Positions 17,622 to 27,074 of a DNA stretch of 64,000 nucleotides are shown here, piece by piece (positions within the stretch are counted from its first letter, which is position 1; each line of letters opens with the position of its first letter). The stretch covers positions 1 through 64,000 of the forward strand of contig NZ_LLZC01000001.1 in assembly GCF_001461825.1 (NCBI RefSeq), written 5' to 3'. The position numbers and the translations under genes are program-made. The notes beneath the pieces were generated by a model that was not told where the DNA came from, ran no database searches, and saw nothing but the letters and a program-made list of their open reading frames with translations. Origin of the DNA: Bacillus velezensis (GTDB lineage Bacteria; Bacillota; Bacilli; Bacillales; Bacillaceae).

Positions 17622-18989
17622 TTAGTCAAATTCAGCAGCCATGTCATCCTTAAATCCAAACGCATAAGTAAAAACAAAGCCCGCCGCGTAAGAGATGAAG
17701 AGACCGATGATATACAAAACGATTTGAGCCGGCTGTACGAGAAACGAGAGCGGAAGGCCGGAGACACCGATTGAAAAAGTAGCCACCTGAAAATGGGCTT
17801 GAAAGGCGCCGCCGATTCCCGCCCCTAAACCCGCCGTCAAAAACGGCCGGCCGAGCGGGAGCGTGACGCCGAAGATGAGCGGCTCTCCGATTCCGAGCAG
17901 ACCGGATGGAAGTCCGCCGCCGATCGCTCTTTTCAATGAGGCTTTTTTTGTTTTCATAAAGATGGCGAAGGCTGCCCCTACTTGACCCGCGCCTCCCATC
18001 GCGAGAATCGGAAGAAGCGGGTCATCTCCGATTGATCGGATTAATTCCAAATGTACGGGAGTCAAGCCCTGATGCAGGCCGGTGACGACAAGCGGCAGGA
18101 AGGCGGCTCCCAGTACAAACCCTGAGAGCACTCCCCCGACATTCAGCAGCGACAATAAACCAGATGTAATGAGATCAGAAATAAAACCGCCTGCAGGGAT
18201 AAACACGACATATGTCACCAGCCCGGTGATAAGTAAAGACAATGTAGGCGTGACGATAATGTCGATGGATTGATGGACGTACTTTCTGATAAACCGTTCG
18301 GTATAAGCGATAAAAACCGCAGCGAAAAGAACGCCGATTAATCCTCCCCTGCCAGGGAGCAGATTCTCTCCGAACAAACTGATATTGGCGATCTCAGGGT
18401 TAAGGATCAATATGCCCGCAAGGCCGCCCATCGCGGGTGTCCCGCCGAATTCCTTCGCCGCATTGATGCCGACAAGGACGCCGAGGTAAGTGAACAAGCC
18501 TGAACCGATAACCGTTAAAATAAGTGCGATTTGGGATTCTTTCGGGAGCCAGCCGGCCTGAATGACGGCTTTCGTAATACCGGTGATTAAACCTGATGCA
18601 ATGAGTGCGGGAATAAGGGGGATGAAGATGCTTGATATTTTTCTCAGAAACCGTGTGATGGGTGTGGTGTTTTTTCTGTTGAGATCGGCTTTTTTCCGTG
18701 AGGCGGCTTCTTTTAAATCAATGTTTTTTCCGGATGACATAAGTTTTGCGAAAGCGTCGGCGACATGATTGACGACACCCGTGCCAAGGATGATCTGCAG
18801 TGTTTCGGCTTCGACGACGCCTATTACCCCGTCAAGCTGTTTCAGCGCTTCAATATCCGTTTTGTCCTGATCTAAAGGTGTAATCCTCAGGCGTGTCATA
18901 CAGTGGGTAAAGCCTGAAATATTCGATGAACCGCCGCAATTGTCCAGGATATCTTTGGCCAGTGACTGATAAAATGCCTCTTTGCTCAT
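17622..18989 (-). CDS. murP: MurNAc-specific PTS EIIBC
   Basis: A 455-residue PTS permease of the glucose superfamily. The EIIB domain occupies about residues 1-85, with the phospho-accepting Cys in HCMTRLR near residue 29. The EIIC domain follows with about ten membrane segments and GLLGIGEPLIFG near 363. There is no EIIA domain, so phosphate must come from another permease's EIIA. MurP imports MurNAc as MurNAc 6-phosphate. ATG at 18989 has an excellent ribosome site (AAAGGAGG, six-base spacing). Directly upstream lies the decayed murR region. Confidence 0.93.
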   Translation of the reverse strand: MSKEAFYQSLAKDILDNCGGSSNISGFTHCMTRLRITPLDQDKTDIEALKQLDGVIGVVEAETLQIILGTGVVNHVADAFAKLMSSGKNIDLKEAASRKKADLNRKNTTPITRFLRKISSIFIPLIPALIASGLITGITKAVIQAGWLPKESQIALILTVIGSGLFTYLGVLVGINAAKEFGGTPAMGGLAGILILNPEIANISLFGENLLPGRGGLIGVLFAAVFIAYTERFIRKYVHQSIDIIVTPTLSLLITGLVTYVVFIPAGGFISDLITSGLLSLLNVGGVLSGFVLGAAFLPLVVTGLHQGLTPVHLELIRSIGDDPLLPILAMGGAGQVGAAFAIFMKTKKASLKRAIGGGLPSGLLGIGEPLIFGVTLPLGRPFLTAGLGAGIGGAFQAHFQVATFSIGVSGLPLSFLVQPAQIVLYIIGLFISYAAGFVFTYAFGFKDDMAAEFD

Positions 18990-19107
18990 GGAGATCCTCC
19001 TTTGTCCGTGCGATTTTTCCCGGGGAGCTGTGCCTGAAACGCGTCCTAAAAGCGCCTGCGCCGATTATGAAAACGGCGCGGGCTCGTAAAAACACATTAT
19101 TTCTCAC
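18990..19107 (-). pseudogene. murR: probable remnant of murR (RpiR-type regulator)
   Basis: In B. subtilis a full murR of about 850 bp sits between murQ and murP. Here only 128 bp separate them. One minus-strand frame reads LRARAVFIIGAGAF, which resembles the start of a SIS domain (a hydrophobic strand, then GxGAS). It then reads GKIARTKEDLHE, which resembles the short C-terminal helix of RpiR regulators. The helix-turn-helix domain and most of the SIS domain are gone. The match is by eye and short, so it is tentative. Confidence 0.4.
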
Positions 19108-19117
19108 CAAAGAACGA

Positions 19118-20047
19118 TCAGCGTTCTTTTTCTTTTGAAACGTGCTGTTCAATGGCTTTGTCAATGAAGCCGTCTGATTCTTTGAGAAGTGCCTTCGCGT
19201 GTGTTTCGTCCGAATTCGTCTTCAGCATGACGATTGCCGTTTTGACATGGCTGCCTGCGGCCTCAAGCGTTTCTTTTGCCTTGTCGTACGGAACGCCCGT
19301 GATGCTTTGGATAATGCCGATTGCGCGTTCTTTCAATTTTTCGTTGCTGACATGAACGTCCACCATTAAATTTTCGTACACTTTGCCGCTTTTGATCATC
19401 ACGGCCGTGGAAATCATGTTCAGAATCATTTTATGTGCCGTCGCCGCTTTCATTCGTGTTGACCCTGTAATCACTTCGGGGCCGACGACGACTTCGATGC
19501 TGTGATCGGCATAAGTGCTGATCAATGAGTGTTTATTGCATGTGAGCGTGACGGTTTTGGCGCCGATTGTTTTTGCGTATTTCAGCGCACCGGCCGCATA
19601 CGGCGTGCGCCCGCTTGCCGCGATGGCGATCACGGTGTCTTCTGAGGTAAGCCCGATCGTTTTGAGATCGAGAGCGCCGGTTTCCTCGCTGTCTTCTATA
19701 CCTTCAGCCGCTTGCAAAAAGGCGTCTGCCCCTCCGGCCATCAGACCGATGACGGTGTCGGGACTTACGCTGTATGTAGGCGGGCATTCAACCGCATCCA
19801 GTACACCGAGCCTGCCGCTTGTGCCCGCTCCCGCATAAATCAGCCTGCCGTTTCGCCGTAAGGACTGATGGGCGAATTGAACGGCAATCTGAATATCGGG
19901 CAGCACCTGCTGAACGGCTTCAGCCACTTTGAAATCCTCTTCGTTAATGATGCGGAGAATTTCCATCGTGTCTGCTTGATGGATTGAAGCGGTCTGCGGA
20001 TTTCTGGTTTCTGTGGTCAATCTGTGAATGTTAAGCCGGTCTGTCAT
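19118..20047 (-). CDS. murQ: N-acetylmuramic acid 6-phosphate etherase
   Basis: A 309-residue SIS-domain lyase. Family motifs are clear: [19 protein letters not shown] near residue 75, the catalytic Glu region around residues 85-115, and [16 protein letters not shown] near 195. It removes the lactyl ether from MurNAc 6-phosphate, giving GlcNAc 6-phosphate for glycolysis or wall synthesis. It is the first gene of the salvage operon; ATG at 20047 follows TTGGGAGGGTACAATC. A promoter (TTGAAA-18-TATACT) with an overlapping 13-bp palindrome and an upstream cre-like site precede it. Confidence 0.95.
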   Translation of the reverse strand: MTDRLNIHRLTTETRNPQTASIHQADTMEILRIINEEDFKVAEAVQQVLPDIQIAVQFAHQSLRRNGRLIYAGAGTSGRLGVLDAVECPPTYSVSPDTVIGLMAGGADAFLQAAEGIEDSEETGALDLKTIGLTSEDTVIAIAASGRTPYAAGALKYAKTIGAKTVTLTCNKHSLISTYADHSIEVVVGPEVITGSTRMKAATAHKMILNMISTAVMIKSGKVYENLMVDVHVSNEKLKERAIGIIQSITGVPYDKAKETLEAAGSHVKTAIVMLKTNSDETHAKALLKESDGFIDKAIEQHVSKEKER

Positions 20048-20070
20048 GATTGTACCCTCCCAAGTCGTTA

Positions 20071-20108
20071 ATACTTGAAGTATATGGGCTTCTGAATAGA
20101 TGTTTCAA
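20071..20108 (-). promoter_or_regulatory. murQ operon promoter with overlapping palindrome
   Basis: Minus strand: TTGAAA (20108-20103), 18-bp spacer, TATACT (20084-20079). The perfect dyad ATACTT-G-AAGTAT (20071-20083) covers the -10 and start point, the expected place for a repressor such as MurR. Confidence 0.6.
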
Positions 20109-20135
20109 GAAAAATCGGCAGGGATGAGATGAATA

Positions 20136-20151
20136 ATCAAGCGCTTTCACA
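20136..20151 (-). promoter_or_regulatory. cre-like site upstream of murQ
   Basis: Minus-strand TGTGAAAGCGCTTGAT contains the CcpA core TGAAAGCGCTT. It lies about 70 bases upstream of the likely murQ start point and overlaps the 3' end of ybbJ. Confidence 0.5.
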
Positions 20152-20623
20152 AAAAATGATGCAGAATATGCTGTTCACCGATCGGGCCGATCCTGCGCCG
20201 CCCTTTATCAATAAAACCGGAAGACCGGTACAGGTTCTTTGCGCGATGATTGCGATGGTTTACAGCAAGCACGATTTCATCACACCAAGGAAAGTAATTT
20301 GCGACAAAAGCGGGGAGCTGCAGCATTGCTTGTTTGGCATAACCTTTTCCCTGATGCGGCGCATGTAAGGACAGCGCACTCAACAAAATGGCAGATACAT
20401 TGTTCGAATACGGGGCAATGGTTTCTTTTGAGGTATGTAAAATAAAAAAACCGACGGGGCGGTCTTCTTTTAAAATGACTGTCGGGTAGCGATCCCGGAT
20501 GACAAGAGCCTGCGGCAGTACATCTATCGGCAGAGCTGTGAACTTTTTATCTTCTTCACTCAGCACAAACCCGTTAAGCCCGTCTGCATGCTCCGGTTTA
20601 TAAAAGGACAGGGCTACATCCAT
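20147..20623 (-). CDS. ybbJ: GNAT-family acetyltransferase
   Basis: A 158-residue GNAT protein. The acetyl-CoA pocket motif shows as HQGKGYAKQAML near residue 94, and the C-terminal VNHRNHRAKNLYRSSGF is the usual last strand-helix of the fold. ATG at 20623 follows AAGGAGAG at eight-base spacing. It lies at the same place as B. subtilis ybbJ. The acyl acceptor cannot be told from sequence. Confidence 0.88.
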   Translation of the reverse strand: MDVALSFYKPEHADGLNGFVLSEEDKKFTALPIDVLPQALVIRDRYPTVILKEDRPVGFFILHTSKETIAPYSNNVSAILLSALSLHAPHQGKGYAKQAMLQLPAFVANYFPWCDEIVLAVNHRNHRAKNLYRSSGFIDKGRRRIGPIGEQHILHHFL

Positions 20624-20641
20624 GATATCTACTCTCCTTTT

Positions 20642-21094
20642 TTATAATTGATCCAATTCATCTTCTGATAGAACACGGCAGCCTGCCCGTTTTAAAAGAG
20701 CGGAAGTGATGCCGTCTCCGAGTATTTTTTTTCCTGAGAAAGTGCCGTCATAGATAAAGCTGCTGCCGCAGGACGGGCTGTTTTCTTTAAGGATGACCGT
20801 GGCGGCGCCTATTTCTTTTGCGTATGCTAATGTTTTTTCCGCGCCGTCCATATATAAAGCCGTAACGTCTTCGCCTGATGCTGTTACGATTTTTGCCGTT
20901 CCGTTCAGCACGTCTTCGCCCGTGCCGCCGATGATTTCCGCCGGTTCGCGGGGAGTGGTGAAGCCGCCCAAAAGTTCGGGGCAGACCATAACAGCTTTCT
21001 TTTCTTCTACGAGTCTGCGGATTTTTTCCGAAGCGGCGTGAGAGCCGTTATACCTGCATTCGATACCGCCGAGACAAGAGCTGACTAAGATCAT
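20642..21094 (-). CDS. ybbK: DUF523 protein YbbK
   Basis: A 150-residue protein of the DUF523 family. Conserved features are the N-terminal SCLGGIECRYNG with two cysteines, CPELLGG near residue 38, and KENSPSCGSSFIYDGTFSGKK near 98 with another cysteine. The pattern of cysteines suggests metal or Fe-S binding, which is inference. ATG at 21094 has a modest ribosome site (GAAGGGAATGG). It ends 18 bp before ybbJ starts, so the two probably share a transcript. Confidence 0.88.
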   Translation of the reverse strand: MILVSSCLGGIECRYNGSHAASEKIRRLVEEKKAVMVCPELLGGFTTPREPAEIIGGTGEDVLNGTAKIVTASGEDVTALYMDGAEKTLAYAKEIGAATVILKENSPSCGSSFIYDGTFSGKKILGDGITSALLKRAGCRVLSEDELDQL

Positions 21095-21215
21095 CTGTGT
21101 CCATTCCCTTCAATATTTTGATACTTTCATCATAAATGAAATAAGAGAGGAGGGATGAGTTTTTCAGTTAAAAAACGGGTAAAAAAGTTTGAAAATAAAA
21201 AAAATAATTTTTCTC

Positions 21216-21245
21216 TTTACAAATGGGGTACAACCTGTATATAAT
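21216..21245 (+). promoter_or_regulatory. promoter of the tRNA cluster
   Basis: TTTACA (21216-21221), 18-bp spacer, TATAAT (21240-21245), 29 bases before the first tRNA. Confidence 0.7.
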
Positions 21246-21274
21246 AACTTTTGTCAGCTCGACGCGGACACAAC

Positions 21275-21346
21275 GGCCCGTTGGTCAAGCGGTTAAGACA
21301 CCGCCCTTTCACGGCGGTAACACGGGTTCGAATCCCGTACGGGTCA
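21275..21346 (+). tRNA. tRNA-Glu (TTC)
   Basis: A 72-base cloverleaf: acceptor GGCCCGT / ACGGGTC, anticodon loop CTTTCAC with TTC, T-loop GGTTCGAATCC. The CCA end is not encoded. Confidence 0.96.
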
Positions 21347-21349
21347 TAT

Positions 21350-21425
21350 GGAGGATTAGCTCAGCTGGGAGAGCATCTGCCTTACAAGCAGAGGGTCGGC
21401 GGTTCGAGCCCGTCATCCTCCACCA
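21350..21425 (+). tRNA. tRNA-Val (TAC)
   Basis: A 76-base cloverleaf with anticodon loop CTTACAA (TAC) and an encoded CCA end. Only three bases separate it from tRNA-Glu. Confidence 0.96.
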
Positions 21426-21430
21426 TATTT

Positions 21431-21503
<73 letters not shown>

Positions 21504-21522
21504 CTGTTTTTCAAAAAAATAC

Positions 21523-21607
21523 GGAGGGGTAGCGAAGTGGCTAAACGCGGCGGACTGTAAATCCGCTCCCTCAGGGTTCGGCAGTTCGAATCTGCCCCCC
21601 TCCACCA
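21523..21607 (+). tRNA. tRNA-Tyr (GTA)
   Basis: An 85-base class II tRNA with a long variable arm, anticodon loop CTGTAAA (GTA) and encoded CCA. Confidence 0.96.
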
Positions 21608-21611
21608 TTTT

Positions 21612-21683
21612 TGGGCTATAGCCAAGCGGTAAGGCAACGGACTTTGACTCCGTCATGCGTTGGTTCGAATCCAGCTAGCCCAG
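21612..21683 (+). tRNA. tRNA-Gln (TTG)
   Basis: Acceptor TGGGCTA / TAGCCCA, anticodon loop CTTTGAC (TTG), T-loop GGTTCGAATCC. CCA is not encoded. Confidence 0.96.
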
Positions 21684-21687
21684 TATC

Positions 21688-21719
21688 AGACACCTTTTGC
21701 ATAAAGGTGTCTTTTTTTA
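21688..21719 (+). terminator. terminator of the tRNA cluster
   Basis: AGACACCTTT / AAAGGTGTCT stem with a five-base loop and a run of T. Confidence 0.85.
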
Positions 21720-21848
21720 TCAGCATTTTGTTTCGATTTCTGATTGTTCATCAGATATACTATTTTTAAGCTGCTGTTAAGGCAGTATATTCTGTATTTT
21801 CCATCTACACCCTGCCTGAAATTTGGTAAAATAAATGTAATAAAAAAA

Positions 21849-21874
21849 TGAAACCTTTTAAAACAATCAACGTA
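21849..21874 (+). promoter_or_regulatory. sigma-W autoregulatory promoter
   Basis: TGAAAC (21849-21854), a 16-bp spacer and CGTA (21871-21874), a perfect match to the SigW consensus, 38 bases before the sigW start codon. Confidence 0.92.
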
Positions 21875-21912
21875 TAGATACAGACCGGTGAAGGGCAGAG
21901 GTAAGATAAAAC

Positions 21913-22476
21913 ATGGAAAACCTGATTAAAAAAAGAATCAAGCAAGTCAAAAAAGGCGATCAAAATGCGTTTGCAGAAATCGTTGACCTTTATAAAGATA
22001 AGATTTACCAGCTTTGCTACCGCATGCTCGGCAATGTTCACGAAGCGGAAGATATTGCGCAGGAAGCTTTTATCAGAGCGTATGTCAATATCGACAGTTT
22101 CGATATCAACAGAAAGTTTTCAACGTGGCTTTACAGAATTGCGACCAACCTGACCATTGACCGCATCCGCAAGAAAAAGCCTGATTACTATCTGGACGCA
22201 GAAGTAGCGGGAGCAGAAGGGCTGACGATGTATTCGCAGATCGCCGCGGACGGGGTTCTCCCTGAAGACGCCGTATTGTCATTGGAGCTGTCGGACACAA
22301 TTCAGAAAAAGATTTTAAAGCTGCCTGACAAGTACAGAACGGTTATTGTATTAAAGTATATTGACGAACTCTCTTTAATTGAAATCGGGGAGATTCTGAA
22401 TATCCCTGTCGGCACCGTCAAGACAAGGATACACAGAGGCAGAGAGGCTCTTAGAAAACAATTGAGGGATCTTTAA
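21913..22476 (+). CDS. sigW: ECF sigma factor SigW
   Basis: A 187-residue extracytoplasmic-function sigma factor. Region 2 (about 25-95) includes GNVHEAEDIAQEAFIRAYVN and FSTWLYRIATNLTIDRIRKKKPD for -10 recognition. Region 4 (about 130-187) includes the helix-turn-helix SLIEIGEILNIPVGTVKTRIHRGREALRK for -35 recognition. SigW controls responses to cell-envelope stress and membrane-active antibiotics. It sits behind its own SigW promoter and is followed after 13 bp by its anti-sigma gene. ATG at 21913 is preceded by AGAGGTAAG. Confidence 0.97.
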   Translation: MENLIKKRIKQVKKGDQNAFAEIVDLYKDKIYQLCYRMLGNVHEAEDIAQEAFIRAYVNIDSFDINRKFSTWLYRIATNLTIDRIRKKKPDYYLDAEVAGAEGLTMYSQIAADGVLPEDAVLSLELSDTIQKKILKLPDKYRTVIVLKYIDELSLIEIGEILNIPVGTVKTRIHRGREALRKQLRDL

Positions 22477-22489
22477 GTGGGGTGATGAA

Positions 22490-23116
22490 ATGAGCTGTCC
22501 TGAACAGATCGTGCAGCTTATGCATAAGCATCTTGATGGAGATATCCTTCCTGAAGATGAAAACGTATTAAAACAACATTTGCAGTCATGCGGGAATTGC
22601 AAACGGCATTTTCATGAAATGGAGAAATCCGTAGCACTCGTCCGAAGCACATCGCATGTCACGGCCCCTGCTGATTTTACTGCCAAAGTTATGGCGAATC
22701 TTCCAAAAGAGAAAAAACGCGCTTCTGTAAAACGATGGATCAAAACTCATCCGATGATTGCAGCCGCAGCGGTTTTTGTGATTTTAATGGGCGGCGGTTT
22801 TTTCAACAGCTGGCATAATGACCACAATTTCAGTGTGTCCAAACAGCCGAACCTTGTCGTGCAGAATCACACGGTCACCGTCCCTGAAGGCGAGACCGTA
22901 AAGGGCGATGTCACAGTAAAAAACGGCAAGCTGTTCATTGAAGGAAAAGTCGACGGCAATGTGACCGTCGTCAACGGAGAAAAATACATGGCCTCAGCCG
23001 GACAAGTCACCGGGCAGATTGAAGAGATTAACCAATTGTTTGACTGGGTCTGGTACGAACTGAAATCGGCGGGCCAGGGCGTCGTGAGCGCTTTGGACCC
23101 GAATGAAGATGAGTAA
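22490..23116 (+). CDS. rsiW: anti-sigma-W factor RsiW
   Basis: A 208-residue single-pass membrane anti-sigma factor. The N-terminal zinc-binding anti-sigma domain has H30-x3-C34-x2-C37 plus Cys3. A transmembrane helix lies at about residues 87-104, and the extracellular part follows. In B. subtilis, PrsW and then RasP cleave RsiW in turn to free SigW under stress. ATG at 22490 follows GGGGTGATGAA. The stop codon lies inside the stem of the downstream terminator. Confidence 0.96.
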   Translation: MSCPEQIVQLMHKHLDGDILPEDENVLKQHLQSCGNCKRHFHEMEKSVALVRSTSHVTAPADFTAKVMANLPKEKKRASVKRWIKTHPMIAAAAVFVILMGGGFFNSWHNDHNFSVSKQPNLVVQNHTVTVPEGETVKGDVTVKNGKLFIEGKVDGNVTVVNGEKYMASAGQVTGQIEEINQLFDWVWYELKSAGQGVVSALDPNEDE

Positions 23117-23142
23117 AGCGTATAATCGCTTTACTCTTTTTT
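23112..23142 (+). terminator. terminator of sigW-rsiW
   Basis: AGTAAAGCG / CGCTTTACT stem with a six-base loop, then CTTTTTT. The rsiW stop codon is part of the left arm. Confidence 0.85.
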
Positions 23143-23164
23143 GTGCATCGCCGCGCTGGCTCAT

Positions 23165-23194
23165 TTCACTTGAGAAATCAAAATGTGGTATAAT
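23165..23194 (+). promoter_or_regulatory. cdaA promoter, extended -10
   Basis: TG-G-TATAAT (23186-23194) with a weak -35 TTCACT (23165-23170) 18 bp upstream. Confidence 0.6.
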
Positions 23195-23280
23195 GAGCAC
23201 GCTATATGATGTACATATTGCTCATGCAGCACAATTCATAACAGAAAAACGAAATGACTGAATTCTTGGAGGACGAGGAA

Positions 23281-24102
23281 ATGGCTTTTGAGGACATCCC
23301 ATTTTTGCAATACCTCGGCAATGCCGTTGATATTCTCCTTGTTTGGTATGTGATATATAAATTAATCATGGTCATACGCGGGACGAAGGCGGTTCAGCTT
23401 TTAAAAGGAATCGTCGTCATCGTATTGGTCCGGATGGCCAGTTCATATTTGGGACTCAGCACGCTTCAGTGGCTGATGGACCAAGCGATAACATGGGGAT
23501 TTTTAGCGATCATCATTATATTCCAGCCTGAGCTGAGACGGGCGCTTGAACAGCTCGGACGGGGCCGGTTCTTTTCCAGGAGCGGAACCCCCGTGGAGGA
23601 AGCGCAGCATAAGACAATTGAAGCGATTACAAAATCGATCAGCTACATGGCAAAACGCCGTATCGGCGCACTCATCGCGATTGAGCGCGATACGGGAATG
23701 GGCGATTATATTGAGACGGGCATCCCGCTTAATTCGCAGGTCAGCTCGGAGCTTTTGATTAATATCTTCATCCCGAATACACCGCTGCATGATGGAGCGG
23801 TCATTATGAAAAATAACGAGATTGCGGCGGCTGCCTGTTATCTGCCGCTTTCTGAAAGCCCGTTTATTTCAAAGGAGCTGGGGACGCGTCACAGAGCGGC
23901 TGTCGGCATCAGTGAAGTGACGGACAGCTTAACCATTATTGTATCTGAAGAGACGGGCGCCATCAGTGTGGCCAAAAACGGAGACCTTCACAGAGAATTG
24001 ACGGAAGAAGCACTGAAAGAAATGCTTGAAGCCGAGTTTAAGAAGAACGCCAGAGATACTTCTTCTAACCGCTGGTACTGGAGGGGCAAGAAAAATGGAT
24101 AA
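23281..24102 (+). CDS. cdaA: membrane diadenylate cyclase CdaA
   Basis: A 273-residue c-di-AMP synthase. Three N-terminal membrane helices (about residues 12-80) precede the DAC domain, which contains the active-site motifs DGA (LHDGAVIMK, near 171) and RHR (GTRHRAAVG, near 203). It makes c-di-AMP, the essential second messenger that controls potassium and osmolyte balance. I chose ATG at 23281 (MAFEDIPF), eight bases after GGAGG; the upstream ATG at 23254 adds nine residues without a ribosome site. It overlaps cdaR by 8 bp and forms the conserved cdaA-cdaR-glmM cluster. Confidence 0.96.
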   Translation: MAFEDIPFLQYLGNAVDILLVWYVIYKLIMVIRGTKAVQLLKGIVVIVLVRMASSYLGLSTLQWLMDQAITWGFLAIIIIFQPELRRALEQLGRGRFFSRSGTPVEEAQHKTIEAITKSISYMAKRRIGALIAIERDTGMGDYIETGIPLNSQVSSELLINIFIPNTPLHDGAVIMKNNEIAAAACYLPLSESPFISKELGTRHRAAVGISEVTDSLTIIVSEETGAISVAKNGDLHRELTEEALKEMLEAEFKKNARDTSSNRWYWRGKKNG

Positions 24103-25534
24103 ATTCTTAAACAACCGCTGGGCTGTAAAGATCATTGCATTGCTCTTTGCGCTGCTGCTTTACGTTGCGGTTAACAACAACCAGGCGCCGACTCCGAAAA
24201 AGCCGGGGGAATCCTTTTTTCCGACATCAACGACTGACGAGGCTACGCTTACTGATATTCCTGTAAAAGCATACTATGATGAAGCGAACTATGTCGTCAC
24301 CGGCGTGCCCCAGACCGTAAATGTCACGATTAAAGGCTCGACAAGCGCGGTGAAAAAGGCGAGACAGACGAAGAATTTTGAGATATACGCCGATATGAAT
24401 AAGCTGAAGACCGGGACTCATAAGGTCGAATTGAAAGCGAAAAACGTATCGGACGGACTGACGATCTCCATTAACCCGTCAGTCACGACGGTTACGATTC
24501 AGGAAAAAACGGCTGAGAGTTTTCCCGTGGAAGTTGAATACTACAATAAAAGCAAAATGAAAAAGGGATACACCCCTCAGCAGCCGATTATCAGCCCGAA
24601 AAACGTGCAGATTACAGGTTCGAAAAATGTGATTGATAACATTTCACTTGTCAAAGCATCCGTGAACCTTGAAAATGCAAATGAGACCATTGAAAAGGAA
24701 GTGAAGGTGACCGTCTATGACAAAGACGGCAACGCACTTCCTGTTGATGTTGAACCGTCAGTCATTAAAGTGACGGTTCCCGTAGCCAGTCCGAGCAAAA
24801 AGCTTCCTTTCAAAATCGAAAGGAAGGGAAGTCTTCCGGACGGGGTGAGCGTTGCGAGCATTGACTCGAATCCGAGTGAGGTGACGGTTTACGGCCCGCA
24901 GGATGTGCTGGATTCACTTGAATTTATTGACGGCGTATCTCTTGATTTAGGCAAAATTGATAAAGATACCGATATCAATGCCGATATCCCGCTTCCTAAG
25001 GGTGTCACTAAGGTATCACCGGAAAAAATCACGCTTCATGTTAAAGTGGACAGTGAAGACAAAAAGGATTTTGACAATGTCGGAATCAAGACGGTCGGAC
25101 TGGGAGGCTCACAGCAGATTGAGTTTCTCGATCCTGAATCGCAGGCGATAAATATTACGGCCAAAGGCTCTCCCGCCAACATTAAGGCGCTGAAAAAGTC
25201 GGACATTGAACTGTATGCCAATGTCTCGGACTTTGATGACGGAGAGCACTCTGTAAAGCTTGAAGTAAACGGCCCGCAAAACGTCACATGGTCCCTGTCA
25301 AAAGACACGGTTAAGATCAAGCTGACTTCTAAGAAAAACACAAGTTCAAATAAAAATAACGGCGGTTCCGCTGATTCCGGCAATAAGAACGGCACAAGCG
25401 GAGACGCAGACAAAGACAAGAACAAGAACCGGGAAGACGACACTGACAGCGATCAGAATAAAAGTCAAAACCAGGATCAAAATCAAGACCAGGATGAAGA
25501 CGGATCAAGCGCTGATTCTTCTTCAACAGAATGA
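24095..25534 (+). CDS. cdaR: CdaA regulator with YbbR domains
   Basis: A 479-residue protein with one N-terminal transmembrane helix (about 8-25) and four extracellular YbbR repeats (about 50-410). It ends in a low-complexity tail of about 60 residues rich in Asp, Asn, Gln, Lys and Ser. CdaR binds CdaA at the membrane and modulates c-di-AMP synthesis. ATG at 24095 follows GGAGGGGCAAG and overlaps the cdaA stop. The tail is typical of wall-spanning linkers and would be disordered. Confidence 0.94.
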   Translation: MDKFLNNRWAVKIIALLFALLLYVAVNNNQAPTPKKPGESFFPTSTTDEATLTDIPVKAYYDEANYVVTGVPQTVNVTIKGSTSAVKKARQTKNFEIYADMNKLKTGTHKVELKAKNVSDGLTISINPSVTTVTIQEKTAESFPVEVEYYNKSKMKKGYTPQQPIISPKNVQITGSKNVIDNISLVKASVNLENANETIEKEVKVTVYDKDGNALPVDVEPSVIKVTVPVASPSKKLPFKIERKGSLPDGVSVASIDSNPSEVTVYGPQDVLDSLEFIDGVSLDLGKIDKDTDINADIPLPKGVTKVSPEKITLHVKVDSEDKKDFDNVGIKTVGLGGSQQIEFLDPESQAINITAKGSPANIKALKKSDIELYANVSDFDDGEHSVKLEVNGPQNVTWSLSKDTVKIKLTSKKNTSSNKNNGGSADSGNKNGTSGDADKDKNKNREDDTDSDQNKSQNQDQNQDQDEDGSSADSSSTE

Positions 25535-25551
25535 AAAAGGAGCGATACAAA

Positions 25552-26898
25552 ATGGGCAAGTATTTTGGAACAGATGGTGTAAGAGGTGTTGCCAACAGCG
25601 AGCTTACGCCAGAGCTGGCCTTTAAAGTTGGGCGTTTTGGCGGTTATGTCCTGACCAAAGATAAGCAGCGCCCGAAAGTGCTGATCGGCCGTGATACACG
25701 TATCTCCGGACATATGCTGGAGGGAGCCCTTGTCGCCGGACTTTTATCGATCGGAGCTGAGGTGATGCGCCTCGGCGTTATTTCTACGCCGGGGGTATCC
25801 TATTTAACGAAAGCCATGGATGCTGAGGCGGGCGTCATGATCTCCGCTTCTCACAACCCCGTACAGGATAACGGAATTAAATTTTTCGGAGGGGACGGCT
25901 TTAAGCTTTCTGATGAGCAGGAGGCCGAGATTGAACGTCTCATGGATGAACCGGAAGATAAGCTGCCGAGACCGACAGGCGCGGACCTCGGGCTTGTAAA
26001 CGATTATTTTGAAGGCGTTCAAAAGTATCTGCAATTTTTAAAGCAGACGGCGGACGAAGATTTCACAGGCATTCATGTAGCGCTTGACTGCGCCCATGGT
26101 GCGACCTCTTCCATTGCGACGCACCTTTTTGCCGATCTCGATGCTGACGTATCTACAATGGGGACGTCTCCGAACGGATTAAACATTAATGATGGCGTCG
26201 GTTCTACACACCCGGAAGCGCTGAGTGCTTTCGTCAAAGAAAAAAACGCCGATATCGGCCTTGCGTTTGACGGAGACGGCGACCGCCTCATTGCCGTTGA
26301 TGAAAAAGGAAACATCGTCGACGGTGATCAAATCATGTACATATGCGCGAAGTATTTGAAATCAGAGGGCCGTCTGAAGGATGATACCGTCGTATCGACC
26401 GTGATGAGCAACCTCGGTTTCTACAAAGCGCTTGAAAAAGAAGAAATCAAAAGCGTTCAAACGGCAGTCGGCGACCGCTATGTCGTAGAAGCGATGAAAA
26501 AAGACGGCTATAATGTCGGCGGCGAGCAGTCAGGGCACCTTATTTTCCTTGATTACAACACTACCGGCGACGGTCTTTTGTCTGCGATCATGCTTGTGAA
26601 TACGCTGAAGGCGTCCGGCAAAACCCTTTCAGAACTTGCGGATGAAATGAAAAAATTCCCGCAGCTCTTAGTGAATGTGAAAGTGACGGATAAATATAAG
26701 GTAGAAGAAAACGCTAAGGTGAAGGCCGTTATTTCTGAAGTGGAAAAAGAAATGAACGGAGACGGCCGGATTTTAGTGCGCCCGTCAGGCACCGAACCGC
26801 TCGTCCGCGTGATGGCCGAAGCGAGAACAAAAGAGCTTTGTGACGAATATGTCACAAAAATCGTGGATGTCGTGCGGACAGAAATGGGAGCGGAGTAG
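25552..26898 (+). CDS. glmM: phosphoglucosamine mutase
   Basis: A 448-residue alpha-D-phosphohexomutase. Motifs: the N-terminal GTDGVRG, the phosphoserine loop [17 protein letters not shown] near residue 100, the Mg loop [12 protein letters not shown] near 240, GGEQSGHL near 325 and the phosphate-binding [12 protein letters not shown] near 408. It turns glucosamine 6-phosphate into glucosamine 1-phosphate for UDP-GlcNAc. GlmM also binds and inhibits CdaA, which explains its place behind cdaA-cdaR. ATG at 25552 follows AAAGGAG; the ATG at 25531 is rejected because it overlaps the cdaR end without a ribosome site. Confidence 0.97.
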   Translation: MGKYFGTDGVRGVANSELTPELAFKVGRFGGYVLTKDKQRPKVLIGRDTRISGHMLEGALVAGLLSIGAEVMRLGVISTPGVSYLTKAMDAEAGVMISASHNPVQDNGIKFFGGDGFKLSDEQEAEIERLMDEPEDKLPRPTGADLGLVNDYFEGVQKYLQFLKQTADEDFTGIHVALDCAHGATSSIATHLFADLDADVSTMGTSPNGLNINDGVGSTHPEALSAFVKEKNADIGLAFDGDGDRLIAVDEKGNIVDGDQIMYICAKYLKSEGRLKDDTVVSTVMSNLGFYKALEKEEIKSVQTAVGDRYVVEAMKKDGYNVGGEQSGHLIFLDYNTTGDGLLSAIMLVNTLKASGKTLSELADEMKKFPQLLVNVKVTDKYKVEENAKVKAVISEVEKEMNGDGRILVRPSGTEPLVRVMAEARTKELCDEYVTKIVDVVRTEMGAE

Positions 26899-26983
26899 CG
26901 AAGTTTATAAACAGAGAGCGAACAAAACAAGTGCGATCAGCATAAAATGATAGTAAACATGATGCCGGGGCGGCAAAAAATAA

Positions 26984-27012
26984 TTGACCGTCCTTGGCAC
27001 ATGCTGTAAAAT
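26984..27012 (+). promoter_or_regulatory. glmS promoter
   Basis: TTGACC (26984-26989), 17-bp spacer, TAAAAT (27007-27012). The start point near 27019 would place the ribozyme cleavage site about 60 bases into the mRNA. Confidence 0.65.
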
Positions 27013-27074
27013 CAAGCTTGTTCAGCCTTTGTTTTTCACTTGCAGGAAAGGCGGGATTGTTTGCATCTTTTATA

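Noticed and set aside
25329..25595. Minus-strand frames with odd low-complexity protein opposite the cdaR tail
   Set aside because: They are the complement of the Asp/Asn/Gln-rich cdaR linker.
26940..26980. GC-rich dyad GCCG-GGG-CGGC followed by AAAAAA after glmM
   Set aside because: The stem is four bases and the A-run is on the wrong strand for a rightward terminator.
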